Shown: positions 42,768-52,055, numbered from the stretch's first letter. The stretch is 64,000 nt of DNA from Gammaproteobacteria bacterium (GCA_012103455.1 WLWT01000001.1:3789288-3853287); one strand, 5' to 3'. The notes: generated from the sequence alone by a model not told the origin. Numbers and translations: made by a program.

Positions 42768-44222
42768 ATGTTTGGTGACGGTATGTTTGGGCGTCTTTGC
42801 CTGTTGGTTTTGGCGCCGCTGTTTTTGCTGGCGGGTGCACGCGCGGCCAATAACATTGATCTGTCCACGGTCCCGGCCAGGGATTCGGTTCAGCTTACGA
42901 TCTACAACAGTGAAGATCTCACCTTGGTCCGCGAGCGCCGTGTTAGCAGTTTCAAAAAAGGCAGCAATCAGTTGCAATTCAGCTGGGCCAATACATTGAT
43001 CGATCCCACCTCGGTGGACATTCGTTTTCCCGGCGGCGGGCTGGACGTGTCGTTGGTGGATACCACGTTTGATCACGACAGACACCAAGCGCTTATTTGG
43101 AATATCCGGGCGGAAAAAGACCTTGCCGTGCAAACGGAGATCAGCTATTTCACCTCCGGCCTCACGTGGTCCGCCGACTATACGGTCATCGCTAATGCCG
43201 ATGAGAGCCATGCCGCTATAGAGAATTTCATTCGGGTGACGAATCACTCGGGTGAAAACTACGAGAATGCGCAAGTGCGCGTGGTGGTGGGTTCCATCAA
43301 TCTGGTTGAGAAAATCGCGCAATTAGCCAATATTCCCGTGCACAGCGTTCCGCTCATGGAGGCCGATGCCCGCAAACAGTACCGGCAAAAAGCGGTGCGT
43401 GGGGCACTCGATAGGGCGAGGAAAGAGGGTGTCGCCGAGCAGGCGGTCCTCGCCGCATCGGCAACGCCCAAGGCGATCATCAAAGAAGGGTTGTCGGAAT
43501 ACTTCGTTTATACCATCGAGGGTACCGAGACTATACCCAATGGCTGGTCGAAGCGGCTCAGGAGTTTTGCCGCCGCCGAAGTACCTATCTCCGTAGTCTA
43601 CCGTTATCGCGAGCGGGAATACGGCGATCAGCTCATGCGTCTTTATCTTCTTCGCAACGATGAGAAGTCGAAACTTGGAACCACGCCTTTACCGAATGGG
43701 CAAGTCGGCATATTTCGTGTCAGTGCGGATAATGGCCTGTCCTATTTGGCCCGGCAAACTATTCAATATGTGCCCATCGGTGACCGCTTGGAACTCCAGT
43801 TGGGCACGGATGCGGATGTGAGCTTTGAACTATCGATTCTAGCCGCTGAACGCGATGAGATCTGGCTAAAGATGCGCAAGCCCAATGTATTCAAACGGGT
43901 GGGTGACGGCACGGTCGCCGTGGATCACCGCGCACGGGTAGCTGGATGGAACGAGCGGGTCACGTTCGCCCGTAAAGTAGTGAATTCGACGCGGCGGCCG
44001 ATCCGTTTGGAAGTCCGCCGTGCGTTCGTTGGCGATGCGGTGTTTCGCAGTGCCCTGGAACTAAAGCGGCATGATTTTCAGACGGTCGAATTCGCCGTGA
44101 ACATAGCGCCTGAGGAGACCCTAGAGTTACTGTATGAAGTGATCTTTCGGCGCGGGCGCAATGAAAAGCAGAGCCGGCTGCACCTCGAGCATGGCGAGGT
44201 GGCTAGGCCAACGAGGCTGTAG
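42768..44222 (+). CDS. DUF4139-like secreted protein 2
   Basis: From ATG 42768 (AGGAG 8 bp upstream) it is 484 aa with a signal peptide (LCLLVLAPLFLLAGARA). It shares with its neighbour NSEDLTLVRERRVSSFKKGS, NQLQFSWANTLIDPTSV, LTWSADYTVIAN and LLRNDEKSKLGTTPLPNGQ. It is longer than the first paralogue by about 90 residues, with an Ala/Arg/Lys-rich insert around residues 200-245 (KAVRGALDRARKEGVAEQ). The two are probably one operon. The function is unknown. Confidence 0.8.
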   Translation: MFGDGMFGRLCLLVLAPLFLLAGARAANNIDLSTVPARDSVQLTIYNSEDLTLVRERRVSSFKKGSNQLQFSWANTLIDPTSVDIRFPGGGLDVSLVDTTFDHDRHQALIWNIRAEKDLAVQTEISYFTSGLTWSADYTVIANADESHAAIENFIRVTNHSGENYENAQVRVVVGSINLVEKIAQLANIPVHSVPLMEADARKQYRQKAVRGALDRARKEGVAEQAVLAASATPKAIIKEGLSEYFVYTIEGTETIPNGWSKRLRSFAAAEVPISVVYRYREREYGDQLMRLYLLRNDEKSKLGTTPLPNGQVGIFRVSADNGLSYLARQTIQYVPIGDRLELQLGTDADVSFELSILAAERDEIWLKMRKPNVFKRVGDGTVAVDHRARVAGWNERVTFARKVVNSTRRPIRLEVRRAFVGDAVFRSALELKRHDFQTVEFAVNIAPEETLELLYEVIFRRGRNEKQSRLHLEHGEVARPTRL

Positions 44223-44630
44223 GAAAGGGTATGGATCTACTACCGGCGATCGGTATCAGTCCACAGCAGTTCTGCCGCGCGATCCGAAGCACGTGTAAAG
44301 AATAGATCGAACATTTTGGGGCCTTGTATCGTCGGTGGGTTTGTTCTTTGTCAGCCGCAGCTGCGTATCTTTAAATGTGTCGCGGTTAGTATATGAATTC
44401 GGCCCCCGATTAAGCTGTTTATATTTTCATTATTTCCTCGCTCCCACGAGTGCTAGGGATTGGCAAAGTAAAACTTTAGGGGGTGGCGTTCTTCAATTTT
44501 TTTGTACTCAGGTTGTTACAGTGATACGCCATGCTAGAGTCCCGCGTGTTATGTCGATACAGTGGCTGGTGATCCGTCTTGGACCTCAGGCACAAGTGCG
44601 CAAGTCACTTTTGATTCTTTCCGGTACAAT

Positions 44631-44650
44631 GCGAGGCTTCGAAACCTCGC
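44631..44650. promoter_or_regulatory. 20-bp near-perfect palindrome upstream of a small membrane protein gene
   Basis: GCGAGGCTTCGAAACCTCGC has arms that pair except for one central-arm mismatch, with TTCGAA at the centre. It follows TACAAT (44625-44630), a plausible -10, and lies 21 bp before the start codon, so it could be an operator near +1 or a 5'-UTR hairpin. No clear -35 is visible. Bases 44223-44624 show no gene. Confidence 0.5.
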
Positions 44651-44671
44651 AATCAACCGTGGAGCTGCACC

Positions 44672-45187
44672 ATGTCTGGGACCGGAGAAACAGAAGTAGA
44701 CCAATCCAAGCGACGACCGAATATCCTTGCGGTCACGTTGACTGCTTTGGTTTCTGTCGCAACCGTAGCTATATCAGGTGTTCAGGTGTGGGTAGCGAAC
44801 ATCCAGAAAGGAGCGGAGCTTGAGGTAAAGCGGGAAGAGGCAGATAGAGCGTGGCGCATTAAGGCTGCCGAGTTCATATTGGAGAACAAGAAAATAATCT
44901 TCGGCAGTCAGGAGTCGCGTGAAAGAGATCAACTTCTACGCGTCTTCTCATACGCATTTCCAGCAGAGATTGCAGATTCCCTCGTCGAGGAGATTACAGA
45001 TGAGAATAGGCTGCGAAATCTCCTCTGCGCCAACGATGCCTGCTCTAAACTCAACGAAGAAGGGCTATCGAAAGTGCGAGCGTGCCAGAGTAAGCTCGGC
45101 CTAGAAAACATCTTTCTGCTAGACCTAGTGCTGAGACCAGCGCATCGGCGCGAACGGCAGAAGTTGGGGCGATGCGTACAAGAGTAG
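44672..45187 (+). CDS. Hypothetical single-pass membrane protein
   Basis: A 171-aa protein starting at ATG 44672 with GGAG 8 bp upstream. A hydrophobic segment at about residues 18-40 (ILAVTLTALVSVATVAISGV) follows a charged N-terminus, then a predominantly helical charged cytoplasmic or periplasmic domain (KGAELEVKREEADRAWRIKA, SQESRERDQLLRVFSYAF, EEITDENRLRNLLCAN). No family recognised. It stands alone, upstream of IS debris. The palindrome at 44631-44650 precedes it. Confidence 0.65.
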   Translation: MSGTGETEVDQSKRRPNILAVTLTALVSVATVAISGVQVWVANIQKGAELEVKREEADRAWRIKAAEFILENKKIIFGSQESRERDQLLRVFSYAFPAEIADSLVEEITDENRLRNLLCANDACSKLNEEGLSKVRACQSKLGLENIFLLDLVLRPAHRRERQKLGRCVQE

Positions 45188-45353
45188 AGGCTTGCATGAT
45201 GCCGGGGCGCCACGGCTGGCGCGAAAACCGCCGAACAACGCGCTGCAGGGGACTGCTTGACCCGCCGGCTAAACACGTGGATTCGTATAATAAGGGCATA
45301 ACTACCGCGCGCAACTGAAACTAGCACCTTCGCTCTAGAAATACAAGATTTAG

Positions 45354-46131
45354 ATGTGTGACGAAGTAAAATCACTCATCCACCACTGCATAGAAGAAGG
45401 CTGGAGCCCTGAACAGGTGGCAGGGCGCCTGAAACGAGAGGGCGTCGTTACGCTTCATCATGAAACGATTCATCAGTACATTTTGACAGACAAAAAAGCG
45501 CGAGGAACACTCTATCAACATCTTCGACACCAGACTAAGACCTATCGCAAGCGCTATGGGTCGCCTCGTAATCGCACAGGTATTCCTAATCGCGTTGATA
45601 ATCGAGCAGCGTCCTGAAGCTGCCAATCATCGTCAACATGTAGGCGATTGGGAGGCTGATACCCTCATTGGCCAACATCACCAAGGTGCGATTGTGACAC
45701 TCGATGATAGGAAAAGTAAGCTGCGTCTAGCGGCACCATTAGCAGGAAAAAAGGCCGAGTCTGTTAAAGACGCGATAGTCGCATTGCTCAGACCGCTCAA
45801 AGCCCACGTTAAAACAATTACCTTCGATAATGGTAAAGAGTTTGCACAACACGAGGCGCTAGCTAAAGAGCTAGAATGTGATACCTATTTTGCGAAGCCG
45901 TATCATTCTTGGAAAAGAGGTCAAAACGAGAATGCCGATGGGCTATTGCGCCAATACTTTCCCAAGACAATGACGCTTATCGATGTCACCACCAAGCAAG
46001 TTCTTGAAGCGCTCCACAAACTGAACAATCGACCTAGAAAGTGCCTAGGCTTTAGGACGCCGGCTGAAGTATTTATGGAGCTGACTGGCTTGGATGCAAA
46101 TAATTTATCCGGTTATGCACTTATCACTTGA
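45354..46131 (+). mobile_element. IS30-family transposase, truncated and frameshifted
   Basis: The first frame gives HHCIEEGWSPEQVAGRLKRE, HHETIHQYILTDKKARGTLY, LRHQTKTYRKRYGSPRNRTG and ends at 45617. The next frame continues IEQRPEAANHRQHVGDWEAD, LDDRKSKLRLAAPL, ITFDNGKEFAQHEALAKE, AKPYHSWKRGQNENADGLL, RPRKCLGFRTPAEVF. This is an IS30 transposase with DDE residues intact but one frameshift near 45600 and the N-terminal helix-turn-helix missing. No clear end repeats were found. An IS4 fragment begins immediately after its stop. Confidence 0.87.
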
Positions 46132-46133
46132 AT

Positions 46134-46483
46134 TCAGGATTGGCTGCCAAAACCATCGCGGATATTTATAAGTCGCGTTGGCAAATCGAGTTATTCTTCA
46201 AATGTATCAAACACAATTTGAAGATTAAGTCATTCGTAGGCACGTCGAAGAATGCTGTCATGACTCAAATAGGGGTCGCTATGTGTATGTATTTAATGGT
46301 CGCTTACCTGAAATTCTGTAGCAAACTCGATTCAAGCATTCAACCGATCATCAGACTCTTTCAACTCATTTATTTGAGCGAAGAGACCTGTGGGGACTAC
46401 TCAAAGGAGACCCTCCAGGCCCTATTGAAACTCAGGTACAAATGCAGTTTACATTCTCATGAAAGTTTATGGGACAGCAGTGG
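46134..46483 (+). mobile_element. IS4-like transposase C-terminal fragment with right end
   Basis: LAAKTIADIYKSRWQIELFF, KCIKHNLKIKSFVGTSKNAV and TQIGVAMCMYLMVAYLKF match the C-terminal YREK region of IS4 transposases. Near 46370 the frame shifts; the correct continuation (ERRDLWGLLKGDPPG) ends at a TGA at 46461. The element end TATGGGACAGCAGTG lies at 46469-46483. The same terminus closes the small 142-bp element nested at 62460-62601. The N-terminal part is absent, cut by the IS30 fragment. Confidence 0.82.
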
Positions 46484-46589
46484 TGCGCTGATAGCCTTGG
46501 TAAATACTGGTTATATCTTCGTACCTCACACCACCGGCGAGAACGGGGCACAGGAAAAAATTCTAATCCGCGGTTGCACGCTTTAGGAG

Positions 46590-46874
46590 CGGCACGGTTT
46601 CCAACTCCAGGATTACCCGCGACTCACATACGTCGTGGGTGATAAAGAATATTGCGCAGGCCGTCCTTTCACTGCCTATCTGTTCTTTTAGCCCACTTTC
46701 CAAAGGTTCAAGAGCTAAGTCTGTAGTATCGAGCCAGTGAGGCACTCCCACGTTTGCCAACGCCTAGGCCAAGACACTTACGTCGGCACTTCTAGAGTGC
46801 TTGTAACTGATAAAGCATACACCTGTTGGGTCGGTCATGTTTCGTTATCCCTGCAAAGAGCGGGTGATGATGCC
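46590..46874. other. Stretch without a recognisable gene
   Basis: A 65-aa minus-strand frame here (46563-46760) contains AIFFITHDV, faintly like an ABC ATPase, but nothing supports a gene. I consider it decayed or non-coding. It ends at repeat copy 6. Confidence 0.3.
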
Positions 46875-46878
46875 TTAA

Positions 46879-47018
46879 GGGCACCTCTAAAAATAGTCAT
46901 TGTTTCGTGAGTGCAAGGAAGCACCGCGCGCAGAACCGCAGTGTATAGGTCATACCTGAGGATTCGAGCACGGAGCTGACGCCGCAATCGCGGAAAAAGT
47001 GCATTTTTAGAGGTGTCC
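46879..47018 (+). mobile_element. MITE-like element, copy 6 (TSD TTAA), most complete copy
   Basis: 140 bp, from GGGCACCTCTAAAAATAGTC to GCATTTTTAGAGGTGTCC, with TTAA at 46875-46878 and 47019-47022. The termini are nearly perfect inverted repeats over 15 bp. It is inserted in a stretch of IS debris, so it transposed after or with that decay. It is a good reference copy for the family. Confidence 0.92.
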
Positions 47019-47092
47019 TTAATCACCACTTACCAGGGGCCGCCAATGTACTGGAACAAGACTTCTTAGCCACGGCGCCTAATCAAAAGTAG

Positions 47093-47400
47093 GTTCAGGA
47101 CGTCACCTACATGGCGACCGGGCAGGGCTGGCTGTATTGGGCGGTGGTCATCGACTTGTACTCGCGCCAAGTCAGGCTGATCGATGAGCGAGCGGATGAA
47201 GGTCACGCGGGTGTGTGATGCGCTGAGCATGGCGCTGATGCGCCGGAGCCGGCCCGATGACGTCATCGTACACCGCGACCGGGGCAGCCAGTCCTGTGCA
47301 AAGCGCTGCCACGACCTGCTCGCCGAGCACGGCTTGCACGCGAGCATGAGTCAACGCGGCGGCGGTTGCGACAACGCTGCTGCGCGCAGCGCAAATCCGC
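47093..47400 (+). mobile_element. IS3-family OrfB remnant with frameshifts
   Basis: QDVTYMATGQGWLYWAVVID, LYSRQV, then in another frame MSERMKVTRVCDALSMALMR, DVIVHRDRGSQSCAKRCHDL, HASMSQRGGGCDNAAARS. These are the first two catalytic segments of an IS3-type OrfB (DDE), broken by at least one frameshift near 47184. The third catalytic Glu region and the left end are missing. Confidence 0.82.
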
Positions 47401-47666
47401 CAAGGACTTTCGCTCACGGAAAACGCGTTGCATAGGGAGGAAGAATCAACCGAGCCCTCGCTAAACCGAAAAAGATGACGGCGGACCGGTAGGTGTAGTT
47501 TGACATCCGGCCTGCGCCCGGTAGGCAAAAGCCGCTGCACTCACCACGCGGCATCCGGCGCCCGTTCTTCTCTTCTTGCGCGATTGTCCTCAAGCGGCCG
47601 GCTGCCAGTGATAGCGTAAGAACGCACTTTCATACCCATTCGAGTATATACTTTGTTTGTACTCAT

Positions 47667-47695
47667 TTGCATATCACGCCGTGATATACTATATT
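47667..47695 (+). promoter_or_regulatory. hipB promoter with overlapping palindromic operator
   Basis: A -35-like TTGCAT (47667-47672) and a -10-like TATATT (47690-47695) are separated by 17 bp. Between and over them lies a perfect palindrome ATATCACG-C-CGTGATAT at 47671-47687. Autorepression by a HipB-like protein through such an inverted repeat is the expected mechanism. It is 39 bp upstream of the hipB start, which has AAGGAG close by. Confidence 0.6.
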
Positions 47696-47725
47696 GCGTA
47701 TATAAACCACAAAAGGAGTAGGATC

Positions 47726-47980
47726 ATGGCCAGGCCGATCGCCCGATCAGAGAAGCAACTGGGCGCCATCCTACGCCGGATTCGAAAGCACCACGGCCTG
47801 ACGCAATCCCAGCTCGGCGGGAAAACCGGTTTGCGCCAGGCAACCATCTCCAAGCTGGAGGCCGGCGCACCGGCCACCCGGCTCGCCACCATCATGATCA
47901 CCTTGGCGGCGCTTGATCTGGAGCTGGCCGTGTGTCCGCGCAGCCAAGCTAGAACTGAGGATATTGAGGACCTGTTCTGA
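47726..47980 (+). CDS. hipB: HipB-like Xre-family antitoxin/repressor
   Basis: An 84-aa helix-turn-helix protein: LGAILRRIRKHHGLTQSQLG, GLRQATISKLEAGAPATRL, TIMITLAALDLELAVCPRS. It starts at ATG 47726 with AAAGGAGT upstream; the longer open frame is rejected. Its 3' end (DIEDLF) overlaps the ATG of the hipA fragment. HipB-type proteins both neutralise HipA and repress the operon. As the toxin is broken, this antitoxin is probably an orphan. Confidence 0.87.
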   Translation: MARPIARSEKQLGAILRRIRKHHGLTQSQLGGKTGLRQATISKLEAGAPATRLATIMITLAALDLELAVCPRSQARTEDIEDLF

Positions 47981-48215
47981 TGGCCCGGGCTAAGGTCCAT
48001 GCGCCGCGGGCGGTCTATTCGAACAGCCGCCTTGCCGGCCAGCTACGCAAGGCCGCGGGCGGTGCCGTTGATTTCCAGTATGATGGCAGTTGGCTGGCGT
48101 GGGAGAACGCTTTGCCAATATCACTCTCACTCTCACTGCCACTGCGCGAGGATCGCTACACCGGCGCTCGCGTGATCGCCGTCTTCGACAACCTGCTCCC
48201 CGACAATCCTGTAAG
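47980..48215 (+). pseudogene. hipA: HipA kinase toxin, N-terminal fragment
   Basis: Begins MARAKVHAPRAVYSNSRLAG and continues VDFQYDGSWLAWENALPISL, LPLREDRYTGARVIAVFDNL, LPDNP, the HipA N-terminal subdomain. Similarity ends near 48215, where an oppositely oriented transposase N-terminus begins. The kinase domain is missing, so the toxin cannot phosphorylate its target (tRNA synthetase in the classical case). Confidence 0.84.
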
Positions 48216-48496
48216 CGTGCCCGGGTGTGCAAGAGCAGAGCGCTTAAGTGTGGGGCAGTATCTTCCCATTGTGGATCGAGGTCGATGGGTATGAAGTCAT
48301 TTTGCCCTGCCCCTATCTGCTCGACCCGTTGAGCCAGGGCCGGCCGGTGCTCTTTGGGTACCTCGAAGTGTCGTCCCAAGCGAGCCACAGTGCGCTGTCG
48401 CACGCCGTTGTCGGTGCGCACGGACTCGACGAGGCGGTAGGTGAAGTAGGACTCAGCGGTTGGCCGGCTTTTGATGGAACTGCGCCGGAGGTACAT
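48215..48496 (-). mobile_element. IS1634-type transposase N-terminal fragment
   Basis: Minus-strand reading gives MYLRRSSIKSRPTAESYFTY, RLVESVRTDNGVRQRTVARL, GRHFEVPKEHRPALAQRVEQ, typical of the N-terminus of IS1634-family (ISXX/COG5421-like) transposases. It interrupts hipA at about 48215. Bases beyond this, up to the next fragment, hold only shadow frames. Confidence 0.72.
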
Positions 48497-48652
48497 GAAG
48501 GGGGCCGGTAGGGCAGTGCATCGTTGCCATTCGGATCACTCTTAAACCACAAGTTGAGCAGGGCCCGCGTGACATGCCCTATCGGATGATTGCTCGCCTC
48601 GGTGACAGGCTGAACGAGCAACTCGCCATCTCGCGTTATGTCAGCCGCCGGC

Positions 48653-49178
48653 TCAAACGGCAGTGCCAACACACAGCGGTATAGACTCGATCAGGATGAG
48701 TTCGTGCCGTCCAATGGATTTCGAAGCAGCATCCAGCCACCATGTCACAGCATGCGCGATTTCAAATAAAACGCTGTCTGGCATGATCTGTACTAGCTGT
48801 GCCGCATAACGCCAAGACCGGAGCACCAAGCTTTCTTCGCTCCACACTTGCCACGCTTCCCGCCAACGGCCTGCCGGCCACAACCCTTCCCGGCTGAGGC
48901 TGTGGTCGTTTGCTTCGCCCAATTCGCGCAACAAGTCCAACGCGCCGCGCAACAGAAGTTGAAAGTCATCCAAGAGCAATGCCAGTGCTGCGCCCCAATG
49001 TTCGTCCGAGAGTTCACGCAGCGCGGAATGCACATCTTCAGTGGCAAGTACCAGTTCCCAACGCACTCATTGCCGTATGCGGGTGGATTCGTCGATGTCC
49101 TCAAGCTCTTCGTCCCAATTGAACAGTTTTTTAAACTTACCCTGGGCGCCAACAGCGCAGACAATTCCGGACATACAG
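48653..49178 (-). pseudogene. Remnant of a large protein with Leu/Ala-rich helical segment
   Basis: Readable segments on the minus strand are SGIVCAVGAQGKFKKLFNWD and ELEDIDESTRIRQ, an in-frame TGA at about 49066, then WELVLATEDVHSALRELSD, LLLDDFQLLLRGALDLL and AVTWWLDAASKSIGRHEL. The run across the stop is in frame. The last segment is reminiscent of DUF4020 of SIR2-type defence proteins, but I cannot confirm this. It is part of an island of broken genes. Confidence 0.35.
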
Positions 49179-49439
49179 TAGTAGTGAGCCCATCGCGCTT
49201 CAGGCGGTCTTCCCGGTGATATAGATCTGGCTCGCGCGATGGCGATTTCACTCGCCCGTAAGCAGCAGGCGCCACAATGTTTGTATCAATAGACACCGGC
49301 GTGAATCGGGAGCAATTCAGCACTTGTCCCACTTGGTTTCTTTGAACGCATCGTCCAACGGATCTTGGATCGCACTCAAAGCGCCGGCCCACAGCGCATA
49401 TACTCCACCCATCAGGCCCCACACTCCGAGCGCCCCCTA

Positions 49440-50156
49440 ATGACCGACCTCGAACTCCTGGAAGAACTCAAAAAAATCGACACCCCCACCGTCACCAACG
49501 TAGTCGCCACCTATCCTGGCCGCGATGAGTGCTTGGAGATCTACAATCCGTGGACGGAAAACTGGTACACCGACAACTCCCTTAGCTGCTGGTATCCGGA
49601 GTTGGGGCCTATAGCCGGCTACGCCGTTACCTGCACTTATGGCCTGCCGGAGCCAACGTTCAAAAGCTTGTCGCTCATGGACGTGCTAGAGGCCATGGAC
49701 AAACTCGGCAAACCCTCCATCTTCTGCTTTCAGCAAAAATTCCCGCCGGCAATCGCCGACAAAGTCGGGCTATCAGGGGGCAACATGACCTCCGCCATGC
49801 GCGCCTGCGGCGCCATAGGCGCCGTTTCCAACGGCCCCTCCCGCGACATTCACGAAATCAGGCCCATGGGCTTTCAATACCTGACCCGGGGCATCTGCGC
49901 CGGACACGGTGCGCAAGCGGTGCATGCTGTTCAGGTACCCGTCAGCCTCTGCGGTATGGACGTGGCGCCCGGTGAAATCATTCACCTGGATGAAAACGGC
50001 GCTGTTAAGTTCCCCGCCGACCGCCTGGAAGACGTGGTCACCATGGCCAAGAAACTGCTGGCCGACGAAGACAAGCGGGTGGGCAAATTGCTGAACGCCA
50101 AAGGTCTAGCGCAAGTAAAAGCCATCATGAGTGGCCATCAGTACATCAAGAAATAG
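49440..50156 (+). CDS. RraA-like family protein (HMG/CHA aldolase-type fold)
   Basis: From ATG 49440 it is 238 aa with IDTPTVTNVVATYPG, GYAVTCTYGLPEP, FQQKFPPAIADKVGLSGGNMTSAMRACGAIGAVSNGPSRDIHEI (region cited) and VPVSLCGMDVAPGEIIHLDE. This is the DlpA/RraA-like fold, in which members cleave 4-hydroxy-4-methyl-2-oxoglutarate or have unknown dicarboxylate functions. The D-x-N-G motif of the fold is present as MRACGAIGAVSNGPSRD. The start of the long frame to 49365 is rejected. Confidence 0.82.
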   Translation: MTDLELLEELKKIDTPTVTNVVATYPGRDECLEIYNPWTENWYTDNSLSCWYPELGPIAGYAVTCTYGLPEPTFKSLSLMDVLEAMDKLGKPSIFCFQQKFPPAIADKVGLSGGNMTSAMRACGAIGAVSNGPSRDIHEIRPMGFQYLTRGICAGHGAQAVHAVQVPVSLCGMDVAPGEIIHLDENGAVKFPADRLEDVVTMAKKLLADEDKRVGKLLNAKGLAQVKAIMSGHQYIKK

Positions 50157-50184
50157 GTAGCGCCCGCATCAACACACTCAACGA

Positions 50185-50228
50185 CTAAGCCGCCGCCGCG
50201 CTACGCTTAGCCCACACCGGCATGGCGG
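50185..50228 (-). repeat. Duplicated tail of the LLM oxidoreductase gene
   Basis: The sequence GCCGCCGCGCTACGCTTAG and the following 25 bp closely repeat the last 44 bp of the luciferase-like gene at 52069-52112, with a few changes (GGCATGGCGGTCTCGAAT vs GACATGGCGATCTCGAAT). The rest of the gene is absent, so it is a 3'-end relic of a former second copy or a recombination scar. Confidence 0.75.
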
Positions 50229-51357
50229 TCTCGAATGATCATGGTCATCCGGATAATCTTCCTCATCCAACAAGCCGGTACCGTGAGCCAACCCCAACAA
50301 CCTGCGCAGTTGGCAAAGCTCCCGGTCCGCCTCGTCCAAGGCGGCTAGCGGCTCGAAGCCGTACCCGGCCAGGTTGCGCCCCCGCGACACCCGCCGAGCG
50401 CACCCATCCGGCGCCGCCGCGCCGCTTCACGCCATGCGCTCAAGTCCTGCAACAACACAGCGCAAAGCGCTTGTACGTCATGGTGGATCTGTGTGGGGCG
50501 GAGCTGTGTGCAGTGGAGCTGCGCGGGGTGGATCCGCGCCGGTTGCGTCAACGGTTGTTGACTACCGCGGTCAACGGCGCTGGCTGGCGAACTGCTCAAA
50601 GCGCCCGCACCCGCCCCGCCCACGGCGCTCCTGACTGGCGATAAGGCCGCCCAATTTCGAGATCAACTCTGTTGCGATGTGTTTGGCCGCTGCCTCGTAG
50701 GCGGGTACCGGATCCGCCTCCATGAGCAAACCGGCGGCGCTGGCCAGGGCGGCGGCGCGGGCTTTGCCAAAAGCGCTGGATTTGTCCGGCGCGTTGAAAG
50801 CAAGCAAGTGGTTTTGCCGCAGCCGGGTTGGCCTTCGCTGAGGCAGCGCCCACCCCGGCGCGTTAACGCCTCCACCAGTGGCGGCGGCGCGGGCGAGAGT
50901 GCACGGCTATTTAGAACCTCTTGAGCCGCCGGGCGCCCGCGCAAGGTGGTGTAGATGCGTTTTATATCAAGCTGCGCCGCCTGCCGCGCGCCGGTGCGGG
51001 TGGTGCTTGTACCGGCCATGCCGAGATGTGATCGGTGTCTTCGGTGAGGGCTGGTCAATAACGTTCGGGGGCGCCCGCCGGCCTATGCGTCCGGGTTCGC
51101 GCGGGCCGCGCAGGTGGTGGCGGGGCGCTCGCCGTAGCGGCGCGTAACAACAAACCGGTGTTCTCGCCGGCGCCGCACTGGCCATGGTCGAAGATGAACA
51201 AGGAATCAGCGTACCACTTGGCGGGATCGGTTGAGCAGCCGCATCCCAGGGGCCAGCCCAGCCTTAAATCTGGCGCGGCCCGTTGACAAACCAGATCCGA
51301 TCCGACCAGACTGCAAATTTCATCCTGAGCTAAGGCCCTATCGACCAGGTAAGACCC
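50229..51357. pseudogene. Degenerate GC-rich stretch with broken minus-strand reading frames
   Basis: Frames on the minus strand look protein-like but shift often: DIKRIYTTLRGRPAAQEVL, RALSPAPPPLVEALTRRG, then LAFNAPDKSSAFGKARAAAL, ASAAGLLMEADPVPAYEAAA and KHIATELISKLGGLIASQE, with a further AKWYADSLFIFDHGQCGA nearer 51230. I recognise no family. It is a decayed gene or genes, perhaps a former helicase-like or plasmid-type protein. Nothing else is visible in it. Confidence 0.35.
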
Positions 51358-51633
51358 ATGAGCACCATCACTAACATATCGCAAGCCAAGGCGTCGTTAT
51401 CACAGCTCGTGGAACGCGCCTCTAGAGGTGAGCGAATCATCATTGGCAAAGCCGGCCGGCCCGTTGCGATGCTGGTTCCATGGGAGCAGGATGAAACACC
51501 GCGGACCTTGACAGGTCCTTGGGCCGGCCGGATGGCCATAGCGGATGACTTCGATGAGTTACCGGCGCAATTGGCCGATGCATTCGGCGTACCCCGAGCC
51601 GGCGCCGGCCTTGAGCCCGGTCTTGAGTGTTGA
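51358..51633 (+). CDS. Phd/YefM-family antitoxin
   Basis: A 91-aa antitoxin: TITNISQAKASLSQLVERAS, RGERIIIGKAGRPVAMLVP, then a Pro/Thr-rich tail and a helix (MAIADDFDELPAQLADAF) that would cover the toxin active site. The start ATG 51358 is close to AGG about 10 bp upstream. It overlaps the toxin start by 7 bp, the usual arrangement. Confidence 0.88.
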   Translation: MSTITNISQAKASLSQLVERASRGERIIIGKAGRPVAMLVPWEQDETPRTLTGPWAGRMAIADDFDELPAQLADAFGVPRAGAGLEPGLEC

Positions 51634-52007
51634 ATCTGTTGCTGGACACCCACGTGCTACTGTGGGTGCTGATCAATGAACCACGGCTCTCAGCCGAGGC
51701 CCGCGCCGCCATCACCGATGCGAGCAATATGGTATTTGTCAGCGCCGCTTCAGTCTGGGAAATAGCGATTAAACGCGCGCTTGGCAAGTTACACGCCCCG
51801 GACGATCTCAATGCGCAAATCATCGCGCACCGCTTCACACCACTATCGATCGAGGCGGAGCACGCCTGGTATGTAAGCCAACTGCCACCACACCACTACG
51901 ACCCTTTCGATCGAATACTCATAGCCCAAGCGAACTGCGAGCGGTGTATCCTGGTTTCAAGGGATAAGAATATCGCGGCCTATGATGTCCGGCTGCTAAG
52001 CGCTTGA
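51627..52007 (+). CDS. vapC: PIN-domain (VapC-type) toxin
   Basis: A 126-aa PIN ribonuclease, starting at GTG 51627. The acidic active-site residues are in LLLDTHVLLW (Asp), ASVWEIAIKRALGKL (Glu) and YDPFDRILIAQA (Asp), with a final Asp in LVSRDKNIAAYD. In this family (Doc-unrelated, PhdVapC type) toxins cut specific tRNA or rRNA sites. Intact and paired with the antitoxin, so the module may be active. Confidence 0.9.
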   Translation: MLNLLLDTHVLLWVLINEPRLSAEARAAITDASNMVFVSAASVWEIAIKRALGKLHAPDDLNAQIIAHRFTPLSIEAEHAWYVSQLPPHHYDPFDRILIAQANCERCILVSRDKNIAAYDVRLLSA

Positions 52008-52055
52008 ACCACTGCTTGCATGCCCGGACCCGGACTTGACCCGTGCAACCACTGA

